Origin: Meghimatium bilineatum
Lineage: Eukaryota; Mollusca; Gastropoda; Stylommatophora; Philomycidae
DNA length: 64,000 nt
Assembly: GCA_034231615.1 (NCBI GenBank)
Contig: CM067309.1
Coordinates: 35,028,780 to 35,092,779 of the forward strand
Direction of reading: 5' to 3'
Shown: positions 1 through 10,413 of the stretch, in pieces
Numbering within the stretch: the stretch's first letter is position 1
Layout: every line of letters begins with the position of its first letter
Notes under the pieces: generated by a model
Database searches by the model: none
What the model was told of the DNA's origin: nothing
What the model saw: only the letters and a program-made list of their open reading frames with translations
Translations under genes and position numbers: made by a program

Positions 1-2046
1 TAGAGAGAGTGAATATGTTAGATGTTATTAGAGAGAGTGAATATGTCAGATGTTGTGAGAGAGAGTGAATATGTCAGATGTTGTGAGAGAGAGTGAATAT
101 GTCAGATGTTGTGAGAGTGAATATGTCAGATGTTATTAGAGAGAGTGAATATTTCAGATGTTGTTAGAGTGAATATGTCAGATGTTATTAGAGAGAGTGA
201 ATATTTCAGATGTTGTTAGAGTGAATATGTCAGATGTTGTTAGAGTGAATATTTCAGATGTTGTTAGAGAGAGAGTGAATATTTCAGATATTGTTAGAGT
301 GAATATTTCAGATGTTGTTAGAGAGAGAGTGAATATGTCAGATATTCTTAGAGAGAGTGAATATGTCAGATGTTGTTAGAGTGAATATGTCATATGTTAT
401 TAGAGAAAGTGAATATGTCAGATGTTGTTAGAGTGAATATGTCAGATGTTGTGAGAGAGAGTGAATATGTCAGATGTGACAGTGAATATGTCAGATGTGA
501 CAGTGAATATGTCAGATGTTGTTAGAGTGAATATGTCAGATGTTGTTAGAGTGAATATGTCAGATGTTGTTAGAGTGAATATGTCAGATGTTGTTAGAGT
601 GAATATTTCAGATGTTGTTAGAGAGAGAGTGAATATTTCAGATATTGTTAGAGAGAGTGAATATGTAAGATGTTGTTAGAGTGAATATGTCAGATGTTGT
701 TATAGTGAATATTTCAGATGTTGTTAGAAAGAGTGAATATGTCAGATATTGTTAGAGAGAGTGAATATGTCAGATGTTGTGAGAGTGAATATGTCAGATG
801 TTATCAGAGAGAGTGAATATGTCAGATGTTATTAGAGAGAGTGAATATGTAAGATGTTGTTAGAGTGAATATGTCAGATGTTGTTAGAGTGAATATTTCA
901 GATGTTGTTAGAGTGAATATGTCAGATGTTGTTAGAGTGAATATGTCAGATGTTATTAGAGTGAATATTTCAGATGTTAGAGAGAGAGTGAATATGTCAG
1001 ATATTGTTAGAGAGAGTGAATATGTCAGATGTTGTTAGAGTGAATATGTCAGATGTTATTAGATAGAGTGAATATTTCAGATGTTGTTAGAGTGAATATG
1101 TCAGATGTTGTTAGAGTGAATATTTCAGATGTTGTTAGATTGAATATTTCAGATGTTGTTAGAGTGAAAATGTCAGATGTTGTTAGAGTGAATATGTCAG
1201 ATGTTGTGAGAGAGAGTGAATATCTCAGATGTTGTTAGAGTGAATATGTCAGATGTTGTGAGAGAGAGTGAATATGTCAGATGTTGTTAGAGTGAATATT
1301 TCAGATGTTAGAGTGAATATTTCAGATGTTGTTAGAGTGAATATTTCAGATGTTGTTAGAGAGAGAGTGAATATTTCAGATATTGTTAGAGAGAGTGAAT
1401 ATGTAAGATGTTGTTAGAGTGAATATGTCAGATGTTGTTAGAGTGAATATGTCAGATGTTGTTAGAGTGAATATGTCAGATGTTATTAGAGTGAATATTT
1501 CAGATGTTGTTAGAGAGAGAGTGAATATGTCAGATATTGTTAGAGAGAGTGAATATGTCAGATGTTGTTAGAGTGAATATGTCAGATGTTATTAGATAGA
1601 GTGAATATTTCAGATGTTGTTAGAGTGAATATGTCAGATGTTGTTAGAGTGAATATTTCAGATGTTGTTAGATTGAATATTTCAGATGTTGTTAGAGTGA
1701 AAATATCAGATGTTGTTAGAGTGAATATGTCAGATGTTGTGAGAGAGAGTGAATATGTCAGATGTTGTTAGAGTGAATATTTCAGATGTTAGAGTGAATA
1801 TTTCAGATGTTGTTAGAGAGAGTGAAAATGTCAGATGTTGTTAGAGTGAATATTTCAGATGTTGTTAGAGTGAATATTTCAGATGTTGTTAGAGTGAATA
1901 TTTCAGATGTTGTTAGAGTGAATATTTCAGATGTTGTTAGAGTGAATATTTCAGATGTTGTTAGAGTGAATATTTCAGATGTTGTTAGAGAGAGTGTGGA
2001 TGTGTCAGCTGTTGTTAGAGAGTGGATCTATCAACTGTTGGTGTAG
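1..2046. repeat. Minisatellite, ~24-bp unit, open at left edge
   Basis: Direct tandem array of a unit containing GTGAATATGTCAGATGTTGT, with one to three extra AG dinucleotides between units (24-28 bp), on the order of 80 copies. The last ~60 bp drift to a related unit (GTGGATGTGTCAGCTGTTG). The unit has no stop in one frame, which gives small spurious ORFs (…NISDVVRV…). It lies in an intron upstream of the first visible RILP-like exon and continues beyond the left edge. Confidence 0.97.
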
Positions 2047-2400
2047 ACAATGTGTGGTCTATAAATATAGGACCAATCCAAATCCTACAGACAATATCAA
2101 CCTCCTGGGAAGAAAAGACCAATCATCTTCAGACTGCATACACAACATGTACAGCTTAACAATCACCTGAACAGAATACAACCACAACACACTCCAGGGT
2201 GTCAGCTGTGCACACATCCCTATGAAACTGTTAACCATCATCTTTTTGAATGTCCAGCGCTGGATGATGTCAGGAAAATGCTTCTCTCTTCAGGGCCAGT
2301 TAAATGGAACACATTATATGGAACAAAACAACAGCTCACAAACACTTGCATATATGGCATCGGGTCAAAGGACATGAGCACATGGACCATTTGGATTAGC
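2047..2400 (+). mobile_element. LINE 3' end (zinc-knuckle C-terminus plus tail)
   Basis: One frame from about 2195 reads a C-terminal zinc-knuckle of RNase H-bearing non-LTR retrotransposons: CQLC, then HPYETVNHHLFECPAL, then a stretch ending in SNKP. The Cys and His spacing (CX2C…HX4C) is visible. It ends with the tail GGCATCGGGTCAAAGGACAT and so on, which recurs at 28825-28885 and at the 3' ends of element D. It is 5'-truncated and frameshifted, hence dead. It sits between two related tandem arrays. Confidence 0.8.
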
Positions 2401-2612
2401 AACAAACCGTCAACTGTTGATGGAGAGAGAATGGGTGTGTCAAATGTTGATGAAAAGAGAGTGAGTATGTCAACTGTTTATGGAGAGACAGTGGGTGTGT
2501 CAACTGTTGATGAAGAGAGAGTGGGTTTGTCAACTGTTGAGGAAGGGAGAGTGGGTGTGTCAACTGTTGATGGAAAAAGAGTGGGTGTGTCAAGTGTGGA
2601 TATCAGATGTCA
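2400..2612. repeat. Minisatellite, ~30-bp unit, 7 copies
   Basis: Tandem units containing GTCAACTGTTGATG and GAGAGAGTGGGTGTG. The unit resembles the divergent right end of the 1-2046 array (GAGAGTGGATCTATCAACTG), so the two are probably halves of one array split by the LINE fragment. Confidence 0.9.
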
Positions 2613-2629
2613 GTTATTACTGTTATACA

Positions 2630-3151
2630 AATGTTGACTGTACCAAGTATCTGTGATAATTATATAAATGTTGACTGTACCAAGTATCTGTGATAATTAT
2701 ATAAATGTTGACTGTACCAAGTATCTATGATAATTATATAAATGTTGACTGTACCAAGTATCTATGATAATTATATAAATGTTGACTGTACCAAGTATCT
2801 GTGATAATTATATAAATGTTGACTGTACCAAGTATCTGTGATAATTATATAAATGTTGACTGTACCAAGTATCTGTGATAATTATATAAATCTTAACTGC
2901 ACCTGTGATCATTATAGAGATGTTGACTACCAAGTATAGTTGCCTGTTATACAAATGTTGACTGTACCAAGTATGTGTGATAATTATACAAATGTTGACT
3001 GTACTACGTTTCTGTGATAATTATACAAATTCTGACTACCAAGTATTTGTGTCTGTTATATGAATTTTGACTAGCTATTATTTGTGTCTGTTATACAAAT
3101 GTTGACTGTAGCTATTATTTGTGTCTGTTATACAAATGTTGACTGTACCAA
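2630..3151. repeat. Minisatellite, 37-bp unit
   Basis: About seven near-identical 37-bp units (core TTGACTGTACCAAGTATCTG) followed by degenerate copies in which TACAAATGTTGACTG persists. The last copy ends about 15 bp before the splice acceptor of the RILP-like exon at 3167, so the repeat occupies the usual branch-point region. Confidence 0.95.
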
Positions 3152-3166
3152 TATTTTGCCTAACAG

Positions 3167-3337
3167 AAGGAAACTGATGCTGAACCAATCAAACAGCAGC
3201 TGGCCAATGCCATAGTAGCCAACTCCGGTATCAATAATCCAGCCAGTCCATCTTCTGGGTTAGACCTTACTGGCAAGTTAATCATTGATTTGAAGGATCC
3301 AAACAGGCCACGATTTACTTTAGAAGAATTGAGACAG
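3167..3337 (+). CDS. RILP-like protein, internal exon with start of RH2 domain
   Basis: This 57-codon exon is bounded by acceptor TTGCCTAACAG and donor GTATGT, phase 0 at both ends. Its product starts KETDAEPIKQQLANAIV, has a Ser/Pro/Gly linker, then reads LIIDLKDPNRPRFTLEELRQ. The RPRFTLEELR stretch is the opening of the RH2 (RILP homology 2) helix of RILP, RILPL1 and RILPL2, which binds phosphorylated Rab8/10-type or Rab7/36 GTPases on membranes; that role is known from the family. The other two frames contain stops. The next exon continues the domain in register. The N-terminal RH1 domain and the start codon must lie left of the window. The upstream intron is filled with minisatellites. 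I am confident in the family but cannot say which paralogue. Confidence 0.9.
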
Positions 3338-3539
3338 GTATGTAGTTCTCAATATAAACCTGTTGTGGTTGACATTTATGTGATTATTAACTGAAAGTAG
3401 TATACGCACGTATAGCTTCATGTGATAGAAATCTTGGTGCTTAAAGTGATTTCCGATGTTAAGTTCTGGGATGCAAAATATTGCCTTCATCAGAAAAGAG
3501 TTTCCATAGATGACGTGATGGGATAACCACTTTATTGCA

Positions 3540-4400
3540 CAGGCACTCTAGCCACTCTACTACACCAGCACTCTAATCACACTACTATACCAGCACTCTC
3601 TACTACACCAGCACTCTAATCACACTGCTACACCAGCACTCTAATCACTCTACTACACCAGCACTCTAATCACTCTACTACACCAGCACTCTAGCCACTC
3701 TACTACACCAGCACTCTAATCACTCTACTACACCAGCACTCTAGCCACTCTACTACACCAGCACTCTAATCACACTACTACACCAGCACTCTAGCCACTC
3801 TACTACACCAGCACTCTAATCACTCTACTACACCAGCACTCTAATCACTCTACTACACCAGCACTCTAATCACACTACTACACCAGCACTCTAGCCACTC
3901 TACTACACCAGCACTCTAATCACTCTACTACACCAGCACTCTAATCACTCTACTACACCAGCACTCTAATCACTCTACTACACCAGCACTCTAGCCACTC
4001 TACTACACCAGCACTCTAATCACAATACTACACCAGCACTCTAATCACTCTACTACACCAGCACTCTAATCACTCTACTACACCAGCACTCTAGCCACTC
4101 TACTACACCAGCACTCTAATCACTCTACTACACCAGCACTCTAGCCACTCTACTACACCAGCACTCTAATCACTCTACTACACCAGCACTCTAGCCATTC
4201 TACTACGCCAGCACTCTAATCACACTACTACACCAGCACTCTAATCACTCTACTACACCAGCACTCTAATCACTCTACTACACCAGCACTCTAATCACTC
4301 TACTACACCAGCACTCTAATCACTCTACTACACCAGCACTCTAGCCATTCTACTACGCCAGCACTCTAATCACTCTACTACACCATCACTCTACTACACC
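3540..4400. repeat. Minisatellite, 25-bp unit, ~33 copies
   Basis: Tandem 25-bp units built on CTACTACACCAGCACTCTAA, alternating between a TCACT and a GCCACT variant, which suggests a higher-order pattern. Flanked at 4400-4590 by decayed copies (ACCAGTCAACTATAC). Confidence 0.97.
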
Positions 4401-4590
4401 AGCATTGTAATCAATCAACTACACTAACCACTCAACTATATACAAATACATTTTAACCAGTCAACTATATTAACCACTCAACTATACCAGCATTTTAACC
4501 AGTCAACTACACTACTCAACTCGATACAAATGCATTTTAACCAGTCAACTATACTAACCTCTCAACTACTCCAGCACTCTCACTTGAACA
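4400..4590. repeat. Decayed tandem repeat
   Basis: Irregular repeats of AACCAGTCAACTATACTAAC-like sequence between the 25-bp array and a LINE fragment. Confidence 0.7.
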
Positions 4591-5174
4591 TATAGTACTT
4601 CATTGTATAAAGATAACATCAAAATTAATGGGAAAATATTAACAATGAAAGAGTTCCATCTAAATCTTATTAAGAGACTTACTAGCACAAACTGGAGAGC
4701 AGGCAAGCAGACTCCGCTAACTGTATCTCAGCTATGTAAGATCAGTAATGGATTACATCCTTTCTCTCCAGACCATTGTGAGCAACACTACCATCTCATC
4801 TCTGAATCAGGTACAGAACCAAGCTCAGAGAATAATCTGTGGAGGGAAACATACAAGAGACAAAAGAATGACCAGCCAAATAATATATCTATTGACAACT
4901 GGAGACCAAAAAAAATATTAAAACTAATGTCTTTTCTGGATATATCCAAAGAAGAGGATGATAAGCACCATTTACAGCAAAAGAGAGAACTAGAAAACAA
5001 ATACATCATACCACTCCCTTGGAAGAACTTGCACCAACAAATATCCAAACAAAATTATTAGATAAAAAGCCAATAAAGGAACACTACTAACAATCCTGAA
5101 GACATATACCTTCAAAAACCATAAACAGTTACCCATCATCAGCACTCAAGGCTTATACTGATGGATCGGCTTTC
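4590..5174 (+). mobile_element. LINE fragment: RT thumb and start of RNase H
   Basis: The open frame 4603-5061 contains LIKRLTSTNWRAGKQTPLTV, which has the look of the thumb/connection region of RNase H-bearing non-LTR reverse transcriptases. A shifted frame reads RIICGGKHTRDKR. At about 5150 another frame reads LKAYTDGSA, the first catalytic motif of RNase H, and is interrupted at once by a SINE cluster. The ORF continues on the other side of the insertion (5653-6490). It is heavily frameshifted and is a dead element. Confidence 0.75.
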
Positions 5175-5652
5175 TTCTTCTGTGTTTGTTTTCAGACTCC
5201 TGCAGGTTAACGGTGTAGTCCGAGAGCAGAATGTATTGTGTCATGAATTTTTTTTCAAACTCCTGCATATTAGCAGGATGTAGTCAGCAGAACGGAATGT
5301 ATTGTGTCATGATTTACAGCACTTCTGCGATATCTGCACCTTTTGGTCTGACATATCCAACTTCTTCTTCTTCTTCTGCGTTCATTCTCAAACTCCTGCA
5401 GATTAGCAGGATGTAGTCCGGAGAACGGAATGCGTTGTGTCATAGTTTACAGCACTGCTGCGATATCTGCGCCTTTCGGCCTGACACATCTGACTTCAGC
5501 ATGGCTTTGGGTCACTGACCCTATATGGAATGGGACAGCCAACTCCATCCCATAACCTCCTTAGTCGCCTTTTACGACATGCATGGAAGGTAAACAGTTG
5601 CTATTGTTTGCTCCCCTCTCGGGCCCGGCAACACATGGGCAGATCGTCTTTC
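5164..5652 (-). mobile_element. Cluster of SINE-A copies inserted in the LINE, with TSD
   Basis: Two partial units (about 5180-5250 and 5251-5365) and one full unit (about 5366-5641) of SINE-A in minus orientation. Each begins on the + strand with a (TTC)n tract and CAAACTCCTGCAGATTAGCA, and the full copy ends in CTCGGGCCCGGCAACAC. The block is bounded by GATCGGCTTTC (5164-5174) and GATCGTCTTTC (5642-5652), an 11-bp target-site duplication with one mismatch inside the LINE's RNase H region. Confidence 0.85.
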
Positions 5653-6500
5653 GAGACTACCTGTTTTCCAGGATATAACATCCATATATGTTACCAAAAT
5701 GAATCTGTCTACGAGCTCTTGTGGTGAAAATTGCTCAAATTGTGAAGCAGGGGCTGAGGCCAGCAAGACAGCCATTGAGTTAATACACCAACAGTTTGAT
5801 CTCATTGAACAAAAACCATCAGACATAGTCATTTTTACAGACTCTGTGTCAGTTGTGGAGGAACTTAAAAATACCACATATGAAAATCAAGATATTCTCT
5901 ATATAGCCAGAGCTGTGCAGTCTTATCTATTCATATCCGATCAGTGCAGCTCTACAATAGATTCCAGGACATAGCAATCTAACAGGAAATGAAACAGCAG
6001 ACTTGCAAAAAGAGAGGTGCCTCAAAACAACAGAAGCGAAGATAGTGGGAACATTCTCAGAAACAACACCAGGGAAATCTGGCTGAACAGATCAACAAAA
6101 GAGATGTTTGGTCGAAATTTATTTAATGACACTGACAAAAGACAATAACTACATAAACAAACTCTGCAGGAGAAATCAATCTCTTATATTTCAGTTGAGA
6201 ACAGGGCATGCAAGTGTCAGTAGCTATTTAAACTGTATCAGACCCCAGCAACTACCCATTTGTAGACACTGCTCTTATCTAAACAGAACAGTATAACTCC
6301 TTATTGACTGTCCTTCCCTTTCAACTGCCAGGAAAAAACTTTAACAGACACTTAACAGTCACTAACTCACTGTATGGATCACTGAGACAAATTCAGAAGA
6401 CCTGCACTTTAAAAAAAAATGGCATTGGGTTGCTAAGAGTACAATTACTCAGCAGCAGTTGGATATCACAGACAACAACAATATTATAAAGATTTTTGCC
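5653..6500 (+). mobile_element. LINE fragment: rest of RNase H and C-terminus
   Basis: Frames read GAEASKTAIELIHQQFDL, then SDIVIFTDSVSVVEEL (the second Asp-bearing RNase H strand). A shifted frame reads IPGHSNLTGNETADL (the last RNase H helix), followed by FQLRTGHASVSSYLN and a CRHC knuckle. Stops and frameshifts show it is inactive. A poly-A stretch and GGCATTGGGTTGCT near 6412-6435 mark the decayed 3' end. Confidence 0.85.
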
Positions 6501-6745
6501 ACAATATTTTTCTCTCAGTGCCATCTCAAAGTTCATTCTCCAACATTTTGTCCACTTTTGGCACACAAGCTTGCATGTGCAAATTTTAAAAGGGTTTTTT
6601 TTTTTGTGTAATTGAGTTTGAAATAAATTTCTACCCCTTGTTCACTCATATAGCATTGTGAAGAGAATATTGTGGAAATTAGAGATTGCCGATGTCAGCC
6701 GGTATAGTATATGATGATGCTGGCGCGCAATAACTGAGTCACTAA
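6500..6745. other. Intron sequence with no recognisable feature
   Basis: AT-rich sequence; no splice sites, ORF or repeat that I can support. Confidence 0.5.
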
Positions 6746-6905
6746 CATGCTGAGTTCTTCTTCTTCAGTGTTCATTCTCAAACTCCCACTAGATCTCTCT
6801 TGTGCAGGACATGGTCTTACTAGATTTTCAACAGGATATAGTCCAGAGAATGGAATGTGTTGCCGTTTTATATGTACCAATGTCATGACACATCCGTCTT
6901 CGGCT
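6745..6905 (-). mobile_element. SINE-B copy
   Basis: The + strand starts with (TTC)n and GTGTTCATTCTCAAACTCC, and ends in CACATCCGTCTTCGGCTGA. On the - strand this is the head AGCCGAAGACGGATGTGTC through to a (GAA)n tail. The same ~160-bp unit recurs at 19.5, 24.2, 43.5, 48.6, 58.6 and 63.2 kb. Confidence 0.8.
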
Positions 6906-6997
6906 GAGCTGAGTTCATACAGAGAGATTTTATTGAAGACTGTTGGTTTCTTAATCTCCATGTGATAAGATTGAATACTGTGAGTTCTCAAACACTT

Positions 6998-7637
6998 CAC
7001 ACCGTTGTGATGCATGTGGTTGCGTCTGTGGGTCTCACCAATGACCCACTAGACAAACCACCCATGCAACAGTAAACCTTAGTGGATGACATGCCGTTAT
7101 ATTGAGGTTACCTTCTTATAGAAACCTCATGGCACGTCATCTATACAATTATGCTGTTATTTTGTTGTTGAAATGTGTTTCATGTGTACTTGAATATATG
7201 TATGCACCCTCTGTGGTTGGGAGGGACCCAGAGATGTACTGTGCAGCACTGGGGAGGAGGAAACTGACAGCACTGATGTTTCCTATGACTGAAACCCATC
7301 ATAGAGGCACAGTGACTCAGGACGTGACAATCCTTTGAGTTTTTGGAAGACTTGAACATTTCGTTGCATGCCGGGAGCAATAGAGAAGTACGGCATAATC
7401 AGTAGTCAACTGGTGGCAGGGAATGAGCACAGTGAACCCTATCTTGGCTACAGTGGATAGGAGCAGTGCATAGGTTGAAACCTACCTTCCTGGAGGTGTG
7501 ATAGTTATTCTCTGACTCTGTCCCGGGGTGGGCCGAAAATCCATACTTGCCAGCAATATAATGCCATTTAATGGCATTAGGTCAAAGGGCATGAGCCCAT
7601 GGACCACTGGATCACCAACCAACCACACCGTTTTGAT
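6998..7637 (+). mobile_element. Element D, full-length ~610-bp retroposon with TSD
   Basis: The element (7012-7623) begins GCATGTGGTTGCGTCTGTGG and ends with a tail GGCATTAGGTCAAAGGGCAT…ACCAACCAACC. It is flanked by CACACCGTTGTGAT (6998-7011) and CACACCGTTTTGAT (7624-7637), a 14-bp target-site duplication with one mismatch. A second copy is at 35934-36542. The 3' tail matches the LINE ends at 2355-2405 and 28825-28885. No coding capacity is seen, so it is non-autonomous. Confidence 0.9.
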
Positions 7638-7653
7638 ATTACATGATGACTTG

Positions 7654-7684
7654 TGTGTGTGTGTGTGTGCGTGCATACATGTGT
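7654..7684. repeat. Short (GT)n tract
   Basis: Imperfect GT/GC dinucleotide run of about 30 bp, 40 bp upstream of the next RILP-like exon. Confidence 0.8.
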
Positions 7685-7725
7685 GTGATATATACATAGT
7701 GAAGAAGTAATCATGCATTCATCAG

Positions 7726-7799
7726 GTTGTCATGGAGAGGAATGAGTTGAAGACAAGACTCATGGAGGTCGAAGAGGAGCTAGCTAACTACAAACCCAA
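7726..7799 (+). CDS. RILP-like protein, exon with core of RH2 domain
   Basis: This 74-bp exon is bounded by acceptor GCATTCATCAG and donor GTAAGC. It enters in phase 0, matching the 3167-3337 exon, and leaves two bases over. It encodes VVMERNELKTRLMEVEEELA then NYKP. Joined to the preceding LEELRQ this makes the RH2 signature (ERNELKxRLxxxEEELxxYK) found in all RILP-like proteins: a helix that forms an antiparallel four-helix assembly around the Rab effector-binding site (family knowledge). The register, intact splice sites and domain continuity make this the strongest evidence for the gene. The preceding intron carries a dead LINE, SINE-A/B and element D. Confidence 0.95.
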
Positions 7800-8690
7800 G
7801 TAAGCCATTACTCTGAGGAAATATTTTCTATTCCATTTTGTTTCTATCAATAAATCTCATGATTTATTTTACATTTCTTTTGTATGTAGTTATGTGCCAG
7901 ATTTTGTGTGTGTTATTGTTACTGCTTAAAATTTTGGTTTATTCTTATTAATAATGAGCTGTCCATAAATTACATCAATAATGGGAGGGAGGGGGGAGAT
8001 CTTGGAAATTGTGGCTATTATTGATAAGGGAGAGGAGGGGTTGACATCAACATTATGTTAAGCAACAGGTAAATTATTGGAATTTGAAACATTTTCTAAT
8101 AATGAATAATGCAGAACAAATTATATAATTTTTGGGTACCAAAATTTTTATACCAAGAGGAAAATTGTTTTGAGGAAGGGTGATTTTTTGCCATAATTAA
8201 ACAGTGGTGGGTCTGTGAATTTTGACTGTTGTTACAAGAGGAGAATGAGGTAAAACAATTGGGCTGCAAATTGTTAACGTAAGTTATAGACAACTCCTTA
8301 AGAGGCCCTCTTTCCAGTCAGTACTCTTGAAAAAGTCTGCACCAAATTACATACATTTAAGCAAAGCAGGTTGCTTCATAAACAGGCAGTTTAAATTGTT
8401 GAACAGAAATTGGTGCAGACAACCTGGCAATAGATGTTGGTGTAGCTAGAGACCTGCTTGTAGTTGTAGTTCTGTTTTGTAATGACAAGAGACATGGAAA
8501 ACACGTCTTTTTGTGCACATGCGCATATTTGTTTTGTGCTAAATATATTTAGCTCCAGTTTTTTAGTGTGCCTTCTATAGATTATTTTAATATTCTGTAT
8601 TATTGATATATTTATTTGGCATTTATTTTTTGTTATCTCTTGCTAACTTTTTTCATTTCACCCCAGACCCTTCCAATTTGGGTATTTCTT
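7800..8690. other. Intron, no feature recognised
   Basis: AT-rich unique sequence with a purine tract near 7980-8040; no supported exon. Confidence 0.5.
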
Positions 8691-8699
8691 TAAAATTTG

Positions 8700-9160
8700 G
8701 CACTTTTATGCGATAAATTTTCTCACATTGAATTTATGTTTATAGAGATAAATTTTCTCACATTGAATTTATGTTTATAGAGATAAATTTTCTCACATTG
8801 AGTTACTCTATGTTTATAGAGATAAATTTTCTCACATTGAATTTATGTTTATAGAGATAAATTTTCTCACATTGAGTTACTCTATGTTTATAGAGATAAA
8901 TTTTCTAACATTGAATTTATGTTTATAGAAATAAATTTTCTCACATTGAGTTACTCTATGTTTATAGAGATAACTTTTCTAATATTGAACTACTTAATTT
9001 TTATAGCAATTAATTTTCTAACTTCTGGTTATTTTATTTTACAGAAATGAATTTTCTAATATTGAGCTACTTAATTTTTTATAGCAATTAATTTTCTAAC
9101 TTCTAGTTATTTTATTTTATAGAGATGAATTTTCTAACATTTAGTTAGTTGATATTTTAA
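8700..9160. repeat. Minisatellite, ~37-42-bp unit
   Basis: Units containing ATAAATTTTCTCACATTGA and TTTATGTTTATAGAGA, alternating with a longer GAGTTACTCTATG variant; decayed copies continue to about 9160. Confidence 0.92.
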
Positions 9161-9449
9161 TACATGTTCAGAATGTAAGTACCATTTAGCAATAAAATTA
9201 GGAAAATTTCTTCATAATTTGAAACCAAAAAAATGTGGTTTTCTTTCATTGAAAAGTAACAGATGCAGTTTGGTGTTCTCACATGGAGCTTAAAGGAATC
9301 AGAAAAAAAAACACACCATTATTTATAGATATTCCTTGATAAACCCTTATAGTTTATTGCCGTTGGGCACAATAAAAATGACCTTGATTCTGTAACAAAA
9401 GAATAATTATATGTTTTTATTTAGCTTTTTTTTTTGTTTTCCATATGAG

Positions 9450-9590
9450 AATGGTATGTAGGTCTCACCAGTTAACTGCCAGAACCAACATGCAACAACA
9501 TAATCCTAGTAGATGACATATCTATATAGTGTGAGTTTTATCTTGTGAGAGTGCCACGGCACTTCATCTTTACCCCATGAGTAGGAAGCT
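9450..9590 (+). mobile_element. Degenerate head of element D
   Basis: GTAGGTCTCACCAGTTAACT, GTAGATGACATATC and GCCACGGCACTTCATC follow, in order and spacing, the head of the 7012 and 35934 copies. Confidence 0.55.
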
Positions 9591-9687
9591 TCTTGTCAAA
9601 GCATTGCACAATGCTGAGAGTTGGGATCATCTTGAGTATGGAATAAAGTTCTGGGGAGACTATTCTTTACTCTCAGCATAGAGTAAA

Positions 9688-9765
9688 GAAAGGTGCAGAT
9701 ATCGCAGCAGAGCAGTAAACCATGACTTTCCACATAAACCACAATGCATTCTATTCTATCCCCAC
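9688..9765 (+). mobile_element. SINE-A internal fragment
   Basis: AAGGTGCAGATATCGCAGCA followed by GTAAACCATGAC and AATGCATTCTATTCT, matching the middle of SINE-A; an identical-style fragment occurs at 10250-10320. Confidence 0.65.
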
Positions 9766-10086
9766 CAAATTTCACAAATGGATACAATAGCTGTATTTCC
9801 TGTAATTTATAAATATTTAAACAAACAAAAGTAGCTGTTTCACTGTTTTGTATTTGAGTTTTGCTTCAAAAACATTCTTGTTTTACATGTGCTGTGTTTG
9901 GGTTTAACACAGTTTTTTTATTTCTTTCTTGTGTGATGTTTATATAATGTTGGTGGCACTTTGTTTCACCTTGCTGTGTGATTTTATCATGTTGGGTCCT
10001 GTGTATTTGAAACAGGATATGTGATTGAACATAAATAGGAACATACAATGTATTTACTAAACAATAACATAAGGAAAAGATGTTGG

Positions 10087-10375
10087 GGCTGCCCATGTGT
10101 TGTTGGGGCCTGAAAGGGGGGGGGGGGAAAGAATAGCAAACTGTTTTACCTTCCATGCATGATATATGAGGCAACTAAGGAGACTTTGGTAAAGTTGGAT
10201 GTACCATCGCATATTCCAGAAGCCACGCTGAAGTTGAATGTATCTGGTTGAAAGGTGCAGATATCACAGCAGAGCAGTAAACCATAACTTTCCACATAAA
10301 CCACAATGCATTCTATTCTCTGAAACTACGTCTTGCTAATATACAGGAGATTAAGAATGAATGAACAAGAAGATG
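10087..10375 (+). mobile_element. SINE-A copy with expanded poly-G
   Basis: Head GTTGTTGGGGCCTGAAAGGG with a G-run where other copies have GGGG, then AATAGCAAACTG, CATGCATGATAT and CGCAGATATC-type motifs, and tail AAGAATGAATGAACAAGAAG. Plus orientation, diverged. Confidence 0.75.
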
Positions 10376-10413
10376 GTGGGTGATGCCCAAAGATGTCATA
10401 CACATAAGAGTGA

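Noticed and set aside
3540-4400. CRISPR-like regular direct repeats
   Set aside because: Units are contiguous with no unique spacers, and the context is a eukaryotic intron; the same holds for the other arrays.
4603-5061. 152-codon ORF first considered a piggyBac C-terminus
   Set aside because: The LIKRLTSTNWRAGKQTPLTV segment, the shifted RIICGG frame and the adjacent YTDGS motif place it in a LINE (RT thumb to RNase H).
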